Below are positions 8,816-16,821 of a DNA stretch of 64,000 bases, one piece after another. The stretch's first letter is position 1. Every line of letters starts with the position of its first letter. A model generated the notes under the pieces. It searched no databases. It was not told where the DNA came from and saw only the letters and a program-made list of their open reading frames with translations. The stretch is from Planctomycetota bacterium. Its GTDB lineage: Bacteria > Planctomycetota > Phycisphaerae > UBA1845 > PWPN01. The stretch covers positions 1-64,000 of the forward strand of contig JAKPHF010000004.1 of the NCBI GenBank assembly GCA_029550525.1, given 5' to 3'. Both the position numbers and the translations under genes were made by a program.

Positions 8816-10267
8816 TTAGGCTTCGGCTCGAGGCGGGCTGGAAATCCGCCGCAGGATGTCCCAGTACGCCCCCCGCTCGCCGGCAAGGATGGCCTGCTGC
8901 AGGACGTCGTTGTTGTTGTAGTTGTAATTGGCCGGCCCCTTGATCCGCGGCGGCGGGAAGAACCGCTCGTCGCCGCCGATCAGGTCGTGCACCAGTTGCA
9001 CCGGGTCTTCCCCGAGCCGGTGATCGACATAGAACACCGGGTACAGGAAGTTGTCGTTGTTCTCACGGACCCCGCGCAGGTTCGGGTTGGTGGCCATGGG
9101 GCCTTCGGATTTGACCAGCCGCTCCAACGGCGTCCGCGGGTAGACGCGCAGCCCCACCGGCGCCCCCACCCGGTCCGGTGACAGTTCCCGGACATACTCG
9201 ATCGACTCGCGAACCGACGCCTCGTCCTCGCCCGGCCCGCCGAAGAGCAGATCCAGCATGACGGTGATACCGGCGTTGCGGCAGGCCTGCACCGCATCCG
9301 CGATGGCCTCGCGGCGATACGCTCGCTTCAGCGCCGCGAGCATGCGATCGCATCCGCTGTCCACGCCGAAGTTGATGCCGACGCATCCCGCCTGCCGCAT
9401 CATGTCGGCCAGCTCGTCCGAGAACGGATGCACCGAAGCGTAGCAGTACCATCGCACGCGGTCCCCCAATTGCCGTGCCACCAGTTCCTGGCAGACGGCC
9501 ATCGCATGTTGCGGCGGCAGATTAAACTCGGCATCGCAGATGTGCAGGACGTCCACGCCCTGATCGAGCAGCGCCTCGACCTCGTCGGCTACCTGGTCGG
9601 GCGGCCGCAGCCGCACCATGCTGCCCTTGGCGATCGGATCGGCACAATACAGGCACTTCGACGGGCAGCCGCGTTTGGTCTCCAGGTTGCCCACACCGCC
9701 CTCGCGGAAGTAGCGGGCATTGTCGATGGTCGCCCGTTGCGGCGGGATGTCGAGAATTTCGTCGTACATGGCCGGATTGACCACCGTCCGACCTTGTGCG
9801 TCGCGGCGGGCCAAGCGCGGCAGCTTGGAGTAGTCCCGCCGCTTCACCAGGCATTCCACCAGCGAAGCGAAGACCTCCTCGCCGTCGCCCACGATGCCCA
9901 GCGAGACGTCGCACTCCTTCATGATCTCCGCGGGGAAGATGCTGAACCCGCAGCCGCCCAGCACGATGGGAGCCGACGTATGCGACTTGATGATGCTGAC
10001 CGTTTCACGCAGATGGGGAACGAAGGATTGTCCGCTGGGCAGGTAACAATCGTCCGTGTTACGGAAGCTCACGCCGACGGCAATGGGATCCGCCTCCGAC
10101 AGCGCGGCGGTGATCTCGGCCGCCGGATCTTCGGCGAAGTTCAGATCGACCAATCGAACGTCATAATCGGCCTCAGCCAGCCAGTCTCCGATGTAATCCA
10201 ATCCGATCGGCGACACCGGCGGCCGCATCCGATTGGTGTTGACGAGCACTACTTCGCGACGATCCAT
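8816..10267 (-). CDS. B12-binding-domain radical SAM protein
   Basis: The 483-residue protein has an N-terminal cobalamin-binding-type Rossmann domain (about 1-150: VVLVNTNRMRPPVSPIGLDY, IGDWLAEADYDVRLVDLNF). The radical SAM core follows, with the CX3CX2C cluster motif in ETKRGCPSKCLYCADP at about 197-212, and GINFGVDSGCDRML and VMLDLLFGGPGEDEASVRES downstream. The B12 domain lacks an obvious DxHxxG, so cobalamin may bind base-off without a histidine ligand or not at all. Members methylate or rearrange unactivated carbons, often in lipid or cofactor pathways. No partner gene points to a substrate. The C-terminus contains the odd run YNYNNNDV. Confidence 0.8.
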   Translation of the reverse strand: MDRREVVLVNTNRMRPPVSPIGLDYIGDWLAEADYDVRLVDLNFAEDPAAEITAALSEADPIAVGVSFRNTDDCYLPSGQSFVPHLRETVSIIKSHTSAPIVLGGCGFSIFPAEIMKECDVSLGIVGDGEEVFASLVECLVKRRDYSKLPRLARRDAQGRTVVNPAMYDEILDIPPQRATIDNARYFREGGVGNLETKRGCPSKCLYCADPIAKGSMVRLRPPDQVADEVEALLDQGVDVLHICDAEFNLPPQHAMAVCQELVARQLGDRVRWYCYASVHPFSDELADMMRQAGCVGINFGVDSGCDRMLAALKRAYRREAIADAVQACRNAGITVMLDLLFGGPGEDEASVRESIEYVRELSPDRVGAPVGLRVYPRTPLERLVKSEGPMATNPNLRGVRENNDNFLYPVFYVDHRLGEDPVQLVHDLIGGDERFFPPPRIKGPANYNYNNNDVLQQAILAGERGAYWDILRRISSPPRAEA

Positions 10268-10497
10268 TTCCCTCGCCTCTGGTCCTGCATTTCACGCCAT
10301 GAACTCGAGCGTTCCCGGTCAAACCAGCATATCCGAACCGGGCGGACTCGCAACTCCGGCGCACGCAGGAGGCGCGTAAAAATGCCGCCCCCGAACGGCG
10401 CGGGCGCCCACGGCCAAAAGCGGCCTCGCCGCGGACCGGTGCCCCGCCTCCGGCCGCGCAGACCGGCACGGTCCACACGCCCCTGCCCCCCGCCCGG

Positions 10498-10875
10498 CTA
10501 CCTCTTCAGCTTGGCCCGCAGAATGGCCAGCAGGGTGTCGGGATCGAGCGGTTTTTGAAAAATGCCGCTCAGCCCCAGCGCGGCATAGTCGGCGTTGGCG
10601 TGGAGATGGTCGCCCACGGAACTGAGCATGTAGATGGGAGCGGTGTTGCCCAGGGCCTGGAGTTCGCGAACGAAGCGCGTGCCGGCGTCGATCTCCTCCA
10701 TCATGAGGTCCACGATGAGCAGATCGGGCCGGGTTTGCCGGTAGCTTTCGAGCCCCTCCTCCGCGCTGTGGGCCTCGACCATAACGTAGCCGTTGGCCTC
10801 GAGGACCATCCGCAATGCGTCCAACACGTCCTGATCATCGTCGATGGCGAGTATGACCGGTTTGCCGTCCTGCAT
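10498..10875 (-). CDS. Single-domain response regulator (CheY-like)
   Basis: The product is 125 residues, just one receiver domain: acidic pair in ILAIDDDQDVLDALR, phospho-acceptor aspartate in PDLLIVDLMMEEIDAG, conserved serine in YMLSSVGDH, and lysine in IFQKPLDPDTLL. With no output domain it must act by protein contact. The ATG at 10875 is 5 bases behind GGAGAGGTG; the longer open frame runs into a family B repeat and is rejected. It lies directly after the hydrogenase operon on the same strand, 160 bases from hoxW. Confidence 0.85.
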   Translation of the reverse strand: MQDGKPVILAIDDDQDVLDALRMVLEANGYVMVEAHSAEEGLESYRQTRPDLLIVDLMMEEIDAGTRFVRELQALGNTAPIYMLSSVGDHLHANADYAALGLSGIFQKPLDPDTLLAILRAKLKR

Positions 10876-10913
10876 ATCACCTCTCCAATCCGCCCACCGG
10901 CGGCGCGTGTCTC

Positions 10914-10994
10914 GGCACGCGAGCATCTTGCCCGCCTCTGAAACAGGCACGACTGCCCGATGCCTCGGGGGGCGGGCATCTTGCCCGCCTCTGA
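10914..10994. repeat. Two family B hairpins (copies 3 and 4)
   Basis: 10914-10941 (GAGCATCTTGCCCGCCTCTG) and 10967-10994 (GGGGGGCGGGCATCTTGCCC then GCCTCTGA) repeat in the same orientation with 25 bases between. They sit between hoxW and the response regulator and could terminate or attenuate the hox transcript. Confidence 0.65.
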
Positions 10995-11035
10995 ACGGGG
11001 GACGCCCGCGCCACGGACAGCCGTTTCAGCGGCGA

Positions 11036-11593
11036 TCACGCCGCCAGCCGGAGGCGAATGGCGGCCTCCACGAACTCGACCGCCTTGGTCAGGTTTGCCC
11101 GGGCCGTTTCCGATAACGGGCCATCCGCCGCGACCTCCGCCCCGCCTATCGTCAGGACGTACGCCTCGGGCCCGCGGCCGTACAGTCGAGCGGCCAGCTC
11201 CAACAATTCGGCAGGCTCCAGACTGTCCCAGTTGAACCGGACCGGTCGGCGGGGACGTCGGTCCCTCGCCTTCGATGCAGATGGCCCGTCCGCCCAGACC
11301 GGATCGCAGTTCCGTCCACCGGCCCACGGTGTCGCTGCCTTTGCGGCCCCCAGCGACTTGAACGTGAACGGCGACGCGAGCCCGCAGCCTGCCCGTGCGA
11401 AGATGACGACCTCCTGCTGCCAGACCAGTTGGGCGTGCTCGAGCGTAAGCGCGTCGGCAATTTCGACGTTCACACCGGGCAGATTCAGCCGGCCGATCGA
11501 TTCAGCGAACTCCGGGCCGAGGGCATCATCACCGCCGTCCGGATCTCCGCAGCCCAATACCAGGATCCGAAGCGGTCCTGCAAGACGTACCAA
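11036..11593 (-). CDS. hoxW: Hydrogenase maturation protease, HoxW-like (M52)
   Basis: About 185 residues in the HycI/HoxW endopeptidase fold: LRILVLGCGDPDGGDDALGP matches the N-terminal G-x-G-N-x-x-x-x-D-D motif (with N replaced by D), and a PFTFKSLGAA / LEPAELLELAARLYG layout follows. Such enzymes clip the C-terminal tail of the hydrogenase large subunit after nickel insertion. Two metal-contacting positions look changed: the usual 'V-D-A' strand reads VIFARAG and the usual 'T-H-x-L-S-P' reads NWDSLEP. A TTG at 11593 has GGAGG 9 bases upstream; a TTG at 11614 is the alternative. It is the last gene of the hox operon. Confidence 0.7.
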   Translation of the reverse strand: MVRLAGPLRILVLGCGDPDGGDDALGPEFAESIGRLNLPGVNVEIADALTLEHAQLVWQQEVVIFARAGCGLASPFTFKSLGAAKAATPWAGGRNCDPVWADGPSASKARDRRPRRPVRFNWDSLEPAELLELAARLYGRGPEAYVLTIGGAEVAADGPLSETARANLTKAVEFVEAAIRLRLAA

Positions 11594-11719
11594 TGCTTCT
11601 TCCCTCCCTGACAACCCGCTGTGGGCTTATTCCCCGGTCAACCGCGGCCGGAGCGTCAACGAGGACGACGCCCCCTCCGACCGACCCCACAGCGTACCGG
11701 ATCCCCGGCCGGCTCGAAA

Positions 11720-13159
11720 CTACCTCGCCCGGGCGTCGAGGATTCGACCATCCGGCCCGACAAGCTCGATCCGCAACGCCATCTGTCCCAAAGCGTGCGT
11801 CGCGCACGAGAGGCAGGGATCGTACGCTCGGATGGCCACCTCCACGTGGTTGAGTAGCCCTTCCGTGATCTTCGTCCCCGACAGGTGATCGCGGGCGACC
11901 TTCTCCACCGCCCGGTTGATCGGCTCATTGTTGTGCGTCGTCGAGACGATCAGGTTGGCCATGGTCACCTGATCGTTGCGGTCCACGCGGTAGTGATGGA
12001 AGAGCGTTCCGCGCGGCGCCTCGACCACACCGATCCCCTCGTCCCGGCGCTCGCCCTTGACCACCAGTTCCGTGCCCTGCAGGTCGCGGTCGTGTAGCAA
12101 CGTCTGAATCTTCTCGATCGCGTGCAGCAACTCGACCATGCGGGCCCAGTGATAGGCCATGGTGATGTTGTTCGGCCGGTCCTGCGTAATCGCCATGAAC
12201 TCCTTGCGGGCGGCTTCGGCCTGCGGCGTGTCAATGAAGTCGCACGTGTTGAGTCGGGCCAGCGGCCCCACACGGTACCAGCCCTCCCGCGGTCCCAGCG
12301 ACTTGATGAACGGAAACTTCATGTATGACCAGGGCCGCACTTCCTCGGCGATGTAATCCAGATAGTGGACGCAATCGACCTGGTCGAAGATGCGCTCGCC
12401 GTCCGCGGTTATGGCTCGCAGCTTCCCGTGATACAGATCCATGGCCCCGTTGGCACGAACCAGCGACAGATGATTCGACGGAAACGATCCGAAGGACGCC
12501 AGCCGCTCGAAGTTGGCCACGCTGTAGTCCCGGGCCAGCTTCAGCGCCTCCTGGGCCCATTCCACCATCTGTTCAACGTTTTCGAGCAGCGCGTCACGCT
12601 CAGCGATGGAGAGGTTTTTGTTGACACCGCCGGGAATCGCTCCCGTGCCATGGATTCTCTTGCCCGCCGTGGCGTGGATGATCTCCTGGCCGAACTTGCG
12701 CATCATCACGCCCTGCAGGGCCAGTTCCGGGTGTTTGGCTGCCACGCCGATCACGTTGCGCACGGCCGGGTCAGCGTCGAAACCGAACAGCAGGTCGGGC
12801 GAAACCAGGTGGAAGAAATGCAGGGCGTGCGACTGAAACAGCTGCCCGTAATGCATGAGGCGGCGCATCTTCTCGGCCGTCGGCGTGAGCTGATCCGCCC
12901 CCACGATGACATCCATGGCCTTGGCCGCCGCCAGATGATGGCTCACCGGGCAGATGCCACACAGCCGCTGCACGAGCACGGGCACTTCATGATACAACCG
13001 CCCCTGGATGAACCGTTCGAACCCGCGAAACTCGACCACGTGCAACCGGGCCTGCTGAACCTGGTTGTTCTCGTCGAGCCAGATCGTCACCTTGCCGTGA
13101 CCCTCCACGCGCGTCAGCGGTTCGATGACGATCTTTTTTCGGCTCTGCGTCGCAATCAT
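11720..13159 (-). CDS. hoxH: [NiFe]-hydrogenase large subunit, group 3d HoxH-type
   Basis: This 479-residue catalytic subunit carries both nickel-binding cysteine pairs: RLCGICPVSHH at about residues 65-75 and DPCLSCATH at about 450-458. It begins with IVIEPLTRVEGHGKVTI. After the CATH histidine there are 24 further residues (ALGQMALRIELVGPDGRILD and onward), the tail normally removed by HoxW. The length and the two motifs fit the cytoplasmic NAD-linked bidirectional type. With HoxY it forms the H2-converting half of the enzyme. The ATG at 13159 comes 180 bases after hoxY, a gap filled by string repeats rather than a promoter I can recognise. Confidence 0.9.
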   Translation of the reverse strand: MIATQSRKKIVIEPLTRVEGHGKVTIWLDENNQVQQARLHVVEFRGFERFIQGRLYHEVPVLVQRLCGICPVSHHLAAAKAMDVIVGADQLTPTAEKMRRLMHYGQLFQSHALHFFHLVSPDLLFGFDADPAVRNVIGVAAKHPELALQGVMMRKFGQEIIHATAGKRIHGTGAIPGGVNKNLSIAERDALLENVEQMVEWAQEALKLARDYSVANFERLASFGSFPSNHLSLVRANGAMDLYHGKLRAITADGERIFDQVDCVHYLDYIAEEVRPWSYMKFPFIKSLGPREGWYRVGPLARLNTCDFIDTPQAEAARKEFMAITQDRPNNITMAYHWARMVELLHAIEKIQTLLHDRDLQGTELVVKGERRDEGIGVVEAPRGTLFHHYRVDRNDQVTMANLIVSTTHNNEPINRAVEKVARDHLSGTKITEGLLNHVEVAIRAYDPCLSCATHALGQMALRIELVGPDGRILDARAR

Positions 13160-13179
13160 GAGTGGCTCCCGGAGTGGGC

Positions 13180-13338
13180 CGTTGTCAGTAGCCAGTTGTC
13201 AGTGGTCGGGTCATTAGTCCATTGGTCAGTGGTGGAAGCATTCAGTACTTGAACCCGCGCCCCACAGACGACCGGCACACTCACCACGAACCAAAGGACC
13301 AAGGACCCAACAACTGACTACTGACAACTGACCACTGC
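13180..13338. repeat. Inverted TTGTCAGT/ACTGACAA string repeats between hoxY and hoxH
   Basis: The left arm (about 13180-13235) has TTGTCAGTAGCCAGTTGTCA and the right arm (about 13309-13337) has CAACTGACTACTGACAACTG; they are reverse complements and would fold into a stem within the hox message. The centre holds CCAAAGGACCAAGGACC, another short internal repeat. Confidence 0.65.
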
Positions 13339-13884
13339 CTAATCATACTTCACCAACTCGTACGGCAACTTCAGCGGCTGATTCGTCAACAGCGCGGTCA
13401 ACGCCTGCCACAACGTGTCGGCCGAAGGCGGACAACCCGGCAGGTGGTAGTCGATCTTCACCACCTCGTGACACGGATACACCTTGTCGAGCATGAGCGG
13501 AATCTCCGGATCGTTCGGAATTTGCCGCTCGGGGTTATACACCGTCGGGCCGTGGAGATACGCTTCGGCCAGGCATTCGTCGAGCGCGAGTGTGTTCCGC
13601 ATGGCCGGGATGCCGCCCATGATCGCGCAATCGCCCACCGAGATCAGCACGTCACAGTGCTTGCGAAACGCTTCCAGTACGTGCACGTTCTCTTCGTTAG
13701 CGCAGCCGCCCTCAATCAGCCCCACCGCGCAACGCCCCTTGAACGTCTTGAAATCGTTGATCGGCGATTTGTCGAACTGAACCAGGTCGATCAACTTCAG
13801 GATGCGATCGTCGATGTCCAGCAGCGACATGTGGCAACCGAAACACCCGGCCAGTGATGTCGTCGCAACCTTCGGTTTGCTCAT
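13339..13884 (-). CDS. hoxY: [NiFe]-hydrogenase small subunit, HoxY
   Basis: At 181 residues this is the compact small subunit of soluble NAD-linked hydrogenases, without a signal peptide. The proximal [4Fe-4S] ligands are visible: TSLAGCFGCHMSLLDID (about 9-25), GLIEGGCANEENV (about 55-67), ISVGDCAIMGG (about 80-90) and DYHLPGCPPSAD (about 147-158). It carries electrons from HoxH to the diaphorase HoxFU. It is the third gene of the operon; hoxU ends 140 bases upstream with repeat A2 in between. Confidence 0.9.
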   Translation of the reverse strand: MSKPKVATTSLAGCFGCHMSLLDIDDRILKLIDLVQFDKSPINDFKTFKGRCAVGLIEGGCANEENVHVLEAFRKHCDVLISVGDCAIMGGIPAMRNTLALDECLAEAYLHGPTVYNPERQIPNDPEIPLMLDKVYPCHEVVKIDYHLPGCPPSADTLWQALTALLTNQPLKLPYELVKYD

Positions 13885-13949
13885 GGCTCACGCCTTCTTG
13901 AATTCAGCCTTGCGAACGCATGGATACGCGTCGTAGCGCACACTGCTTT

Positions 13950-13998
13950 GTGGTGCACGCTTCCAGCGTGCACAGTGCCGGCTGGATGCCTGCACCAC
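13950..13998 (-). repeat. Family A 49-bp palindromic element, copy A2
   Basis: It has the same ends (GTGGTGCA ... TGCACCAC) but the hairpins are in the opposite order to A1 (the CACGCTTCCAGCGTG stem first), so the copy is inverted. It lies within the hox operon between hoxU and hoxY, where its two stems would form in the polycistronic mRNA. Confidence 0.8.
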
Positions 13999-14024
13999 AA
14001 CAACATCGCGCGGCGGAAACGTTT

Positions 14025-14732
14025 TTAGGTTCGCACGGCCTGGATATCGGCCCCGATCATCTCCCGATCGAACTTGCGCTGCCCCACCGGCACGGCAAAG
14101 CCCACCCGCTTGGGCAGCAACGCGCCCGTCGGACACGCCGACACCGCGCGGTCGGTGGCCGCCAGATCGGTCCCGGCCAGCCCGTCCTCTGCATTGACGC
14201 TGAGAAGTCGATGCGATCCGCGGCCCACCAGGCCGAAAACTCCTTTCCCGTCCATCTCGGCGGACGCTCTCAGGCATCGCCCGCAAAGCACGCAGCGATT
14301 GCGGTCGAGGAACACGTCGGGATGCGAGGCGTCCACCTCTCGCCGTGGAAACCGGTACGGGTACTTGGGGGCGGTGATCCCGAACCGGTACGCCAGCGCC
14401 TGCAGCTCGCAGAAGCCGCTCTTCTCGCAGAACATGCAGTAGTGATTGCCCTCGACCAGCAGCATCTCCACCAGGTCGCGGCGCCAGGCGTTGAGCTGCT
14501 CGGTGTCGTTCTCGACCACGATCCCCGGCGCGACCGGTTGCGTGCAGGCCGCCTGCGGGCGTCCGTTGACCAGCACCGTGCAGATCCGGCAACTGCCCGA
14601 GGGCGACAGCCACTTCATCGCGCATAACCGCGGAATGTAGACGCCGGCGGCATCGGCGGCTTCCAAGATCGTTTGATCCGGCTCGGCCGCAATTTCGATC
14701 CCGTCCAGAAGAAAAGTGATGGCCTGACTCAT
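14025..14732 (-). CDS. hoxU: NAD-linked hydrogenase diaphorase subunit HoxU
   Basis: The 235 residues match the NuoG-like N-terminal electron-transfer module. The [2Fe-2S] ligands lie in PRLCAMKWLSPSGSCRIC and AACTQPV (about 35-70). A His/Cys [4Fe-4S] site lies in EGNHYCMFCEKSGFCELQ (about 95-112), and NRCVLCGRCLRAS (about 145-157) contributes further ligands; a final cysteine lies in SACPTGAL. It passes electrons between HoxF and HoxY in the cytoplasm. MSQAITFLLDG at 14732 is chosen as start because the longer frame adds no homology; GGGGCAGG precedes it. Confidence 0.88.
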   Translation of the reverse strand: MSQAITFLLDGIEIAAEPDQTILEAADAAGVYIPRLCAMKWLSPSGSCRICTVLVNGRPQAACTQPVAPGIVVENDTEQLNAWRRDLVEMLLVEGNHYCMFCEKSGFCELQALAYRFGITAPKYPYRFPRREVDASHPDVFLDRNRCVLCGRCLRASAEMDGKGVFGLVGRGSHRLLSVNAEDGLAGTDLAATDRAVSACPTGALLPKRVGFAVPVGQRKFDREMIGADIQAVRT

Positions 14733-14789
14733 GACCTGCCCCTGAACGCTTGCTCGCCTGCACCCGCACACGTCCGATCTGCGCGAGGA

Positions 14790-16601
14790 CTACGCCCGAA
14801 CCGCCGGCCGGTTCGCGATCATCGCCGCCGGCTCCAGCGCCGCCTTCAGACTGAACGACCGCCGCAGCCCCGGCTGCTCATCGCGAACCAATGCCTCGTA
14901 CAGTCCGCGGAAGTGGCGCAACGTCGAGAGCACCGGATTGGCCGACGTCTGTCCCAACCCGCAGCGGGCGGTGGCTTTCATGGTTCGGCCCAGTCCCTGC
15001 AGGTAGTCCAGATCGGCCGGCGCGCCCTGTCCGCGCATGATCTTGCCAATCCGCTCTCGCAAGAGCACGTTGCCCACGCGGCACGGCGTACAGAAGCCGC
15101 AACTCTCTTCCGTGAAGAACTCCAAGTAGGCATCGACGATCTGCAGGATGTCGCGATGGGGTCCGAAGATGGTCACCGCCCCGCCCGTGGCCAGATCGTC
15201 ATAGCAGATGGAGCGGTCGAACTCAGCCGCGGCGATCATCTGGCCGCTGGGGCCGCCGATCTGGACGGCGAAGGCGTCCTCAGCGCCGACCAGCTCGAGC
15301 AACTCTCTCACTGTGACACCGAACGGCAGTTCGTACACGCCGGGGCTCTTGCAGTCGCCCGAGATACTCAGCACCTTCGTACCCGCGCTGCCCGGCGTGC
15401 CGATCTGGTTGAACCAGCCCGGGCCCTTCTCCAGGATGCGAGCCGCGCAACAGAACGTCTCGACGTTGTTCACGGTTGTGGGACAATCGAGATAGCCTTT
15501 GCGGGCCGGGAAGGGCGGACGGTTACGAGGTTCGCCGGGCAGGCCCTGGCAGGAGTTGATCATGGCGGTCTCTTCGCCGCACAGGTAAGATCCCGCCCCC
15601 ATCTGAATGCGAATGTCGAAGTCGAAGCCGGCCTTGCCGCCAACGTTTTTGCCGAGAAGCCCCTTGGCCCGCCGCTCGGCCAGCACGTGTTCGAGAAAAC
15701 GGCGAAGATACGCGTATTCCGCACGCAGATAGACGATGCCCGTATCGCTGCCGATCGCGTACCCGGCGATGGTCATGCCTTCAAAGACCAGGTCGGGACA
15801 CTCGGTCAGAATGACCCGATCCTTGAACGTGCCCGGCTCGCCCTCGTCGGCGTTGCAGAGCACGTACCGACGGGACCCTTCGGCGGCCCGAGTGAACTCC
15901 CATTTCATGCCCACCGGGAAGCCCGCCCCGCCGCGGCCTCGCAACCGCGCAGTCTTGATGTCGCGAATCACTTCCGCCGGCGACAGTGCCAACGCCTTGC
16001 CGAGCGCCTGGCCCGGTTCGAGCGGTGCGAACACCACCGGGCCGGTGCGCCGCAAGTTGTTCATCACCATGGACCGCACCAGCTCGTGAGCGTTGTTTCC
16101 GTCGCCGAACCGGCGCACCAATTGCTCGGGCGTCGCGCCGGCCTGAAGCTTGCGCGCGATTTCGGTTGCCTCATCGCTCGACAGTTCGGTGAAGACCACG
16201 TCATTGATCAACGCAGCCGGTGCCTGGTCGCACATGCCGATGCATGGTGTGTGCTCGAGGCGAATCCTGCCGTCTGGCGTGGTCTGGCCGAAACCGACGC
16301 CCAGCGCCCGCGAGAACGCCTCCGCCACGCGATCAACGCCCTGAAGCCGATCGACGATGTCGTTGCACAATCGGATGACAACTCGGCCTGTGGGCTTGTC
16401 CGAGAGGAAAGCGTAGAACGAGACCACAGCTTCCACTTCCACGCGGCGGATCGAGAGCCGTTCAGCGATCAGCCCCATTGCTCGGCTGTCAATGCAGCCG
16501 CAACGGGCTTGCACGTCGCGGACGATGTCCACGAGTCGCGTGCGATCATGGGCGTAGGCGTCGCAGATGTCCGCCACGATGGAGGCGAGATCGTCGGCCA
16601 T
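14790..16601 (-). CDS. hoxF: NAD-linked hydrogenase HoxF with fused HoxE/NuoE-like domain
   Basis: The 603 residues split into an N-terminal NuoE-like thioredoxin-fold domain (about 1-160, VVSFYAFLSDKPTGRVVIRL) and a NuoF-like domain with FMN/NAD loops LRGRGGAGFPVGMKW and VLCNADEGEPGTFKDR, MGAGSYLCGEETAM, and the [4Fe-4S] ligands SCGFCTPCRVG plus a later CGLGQTSANP. It oxidises or reduces NAD(H). The NuoE part has only three of four usual [2Fe-2S] cysteines: LCNDIVDR lacks the second, while HTPCIGMCDQ keeps the second pair. MADDLASIVADICD at 16601 follows GAGGGAG. It is the first gene of the operon. Confidence 0.9.
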   Translation of the reverse strand: MADDLASIVADICDAYAHDRTRLVDIVRDVQARCGCIDSRAMGLIAERLSIRRVEVEAVVSFYAFLSDKPTGRVVIRLCNDIVDRLQGVDRVAEAFSRALGVGFGQTTPDGRIRLEHTPCIGMCDQAPAALINDVVFTELSSDEATEIARKLQAGATPEQLVRRFGDGNNAHELVRSMVMNNLRRTGPVVFAPLEPGQALGKALALSPAEVIRDIKTARLRGRGGAGFPVGMKWEFTRAAEGSRRYVLCNADEGEPGTFKDRVILTECPDLVFEGMTIAGYAIGSDTGIVYLRAEYAYLRRFLEHVLAERRAKGLLGKNVGGKAGFDFDIRIQMGAGSYLCGEETAMINSCQGLPGEPRNRPPFPARKGYLDCPTTVNNVETFCCAARILEKGPGWFNQIGTPGSAGTKVLSISGDCKSPGVYELPFGVTVRELLELVGAEDAFAVQIGGPSGQMIAAAEFDRSICYDDLATGGAVTIFGPHRDILQIVDAYLEFFTEESCGFCTPCRVGNVLLRERIGKIMRGQGAPADLDYLQGLGRTMKATARCGLGQTSANPVLSTLRHFRGLYEALVRDEQPGLRRSFSLKAALEPAAMIANRPAVRA

Positions 16602-16821
16602 GACTCCCTCGGAGATGTGCGCTGTAATGGAGTATCGCAACACCCCCCAGTTCCGCGGGTGGTGCCGATCCCTGCTCAGGTCCGATACGAGGTGCCGACT
16701 CGAAGGTGCTACATCTGGTACCGATTTGTGAAATACTGCACGAAGCAGGATACCGGACATCCCAACAGGTTGGCAAGCCCAATTCTTGCGAAAGCGCAGC
16801 GTTTGTGAGACAGCTACCGGT

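Noticed and set aside
10876-10950. 25-residue N-terminal extension of the response regulator
   Set aside because: It translates a family B repeat (SEAGKML...) and lacks conservation; ATG 10875 has a strong ribosome site.
16690-16760. CRP/FNR-like site upstream of hoxF (CGTGC-N6-TCACA type)
   Set aside because: Only one half-site fits and the spacing to any promoter is undefined.
14673-16808. 711-codon plus-strand frame opposite hoxF
   Set aside because: Antisense shadow of hoxF; no family motifs, no ribosome site.
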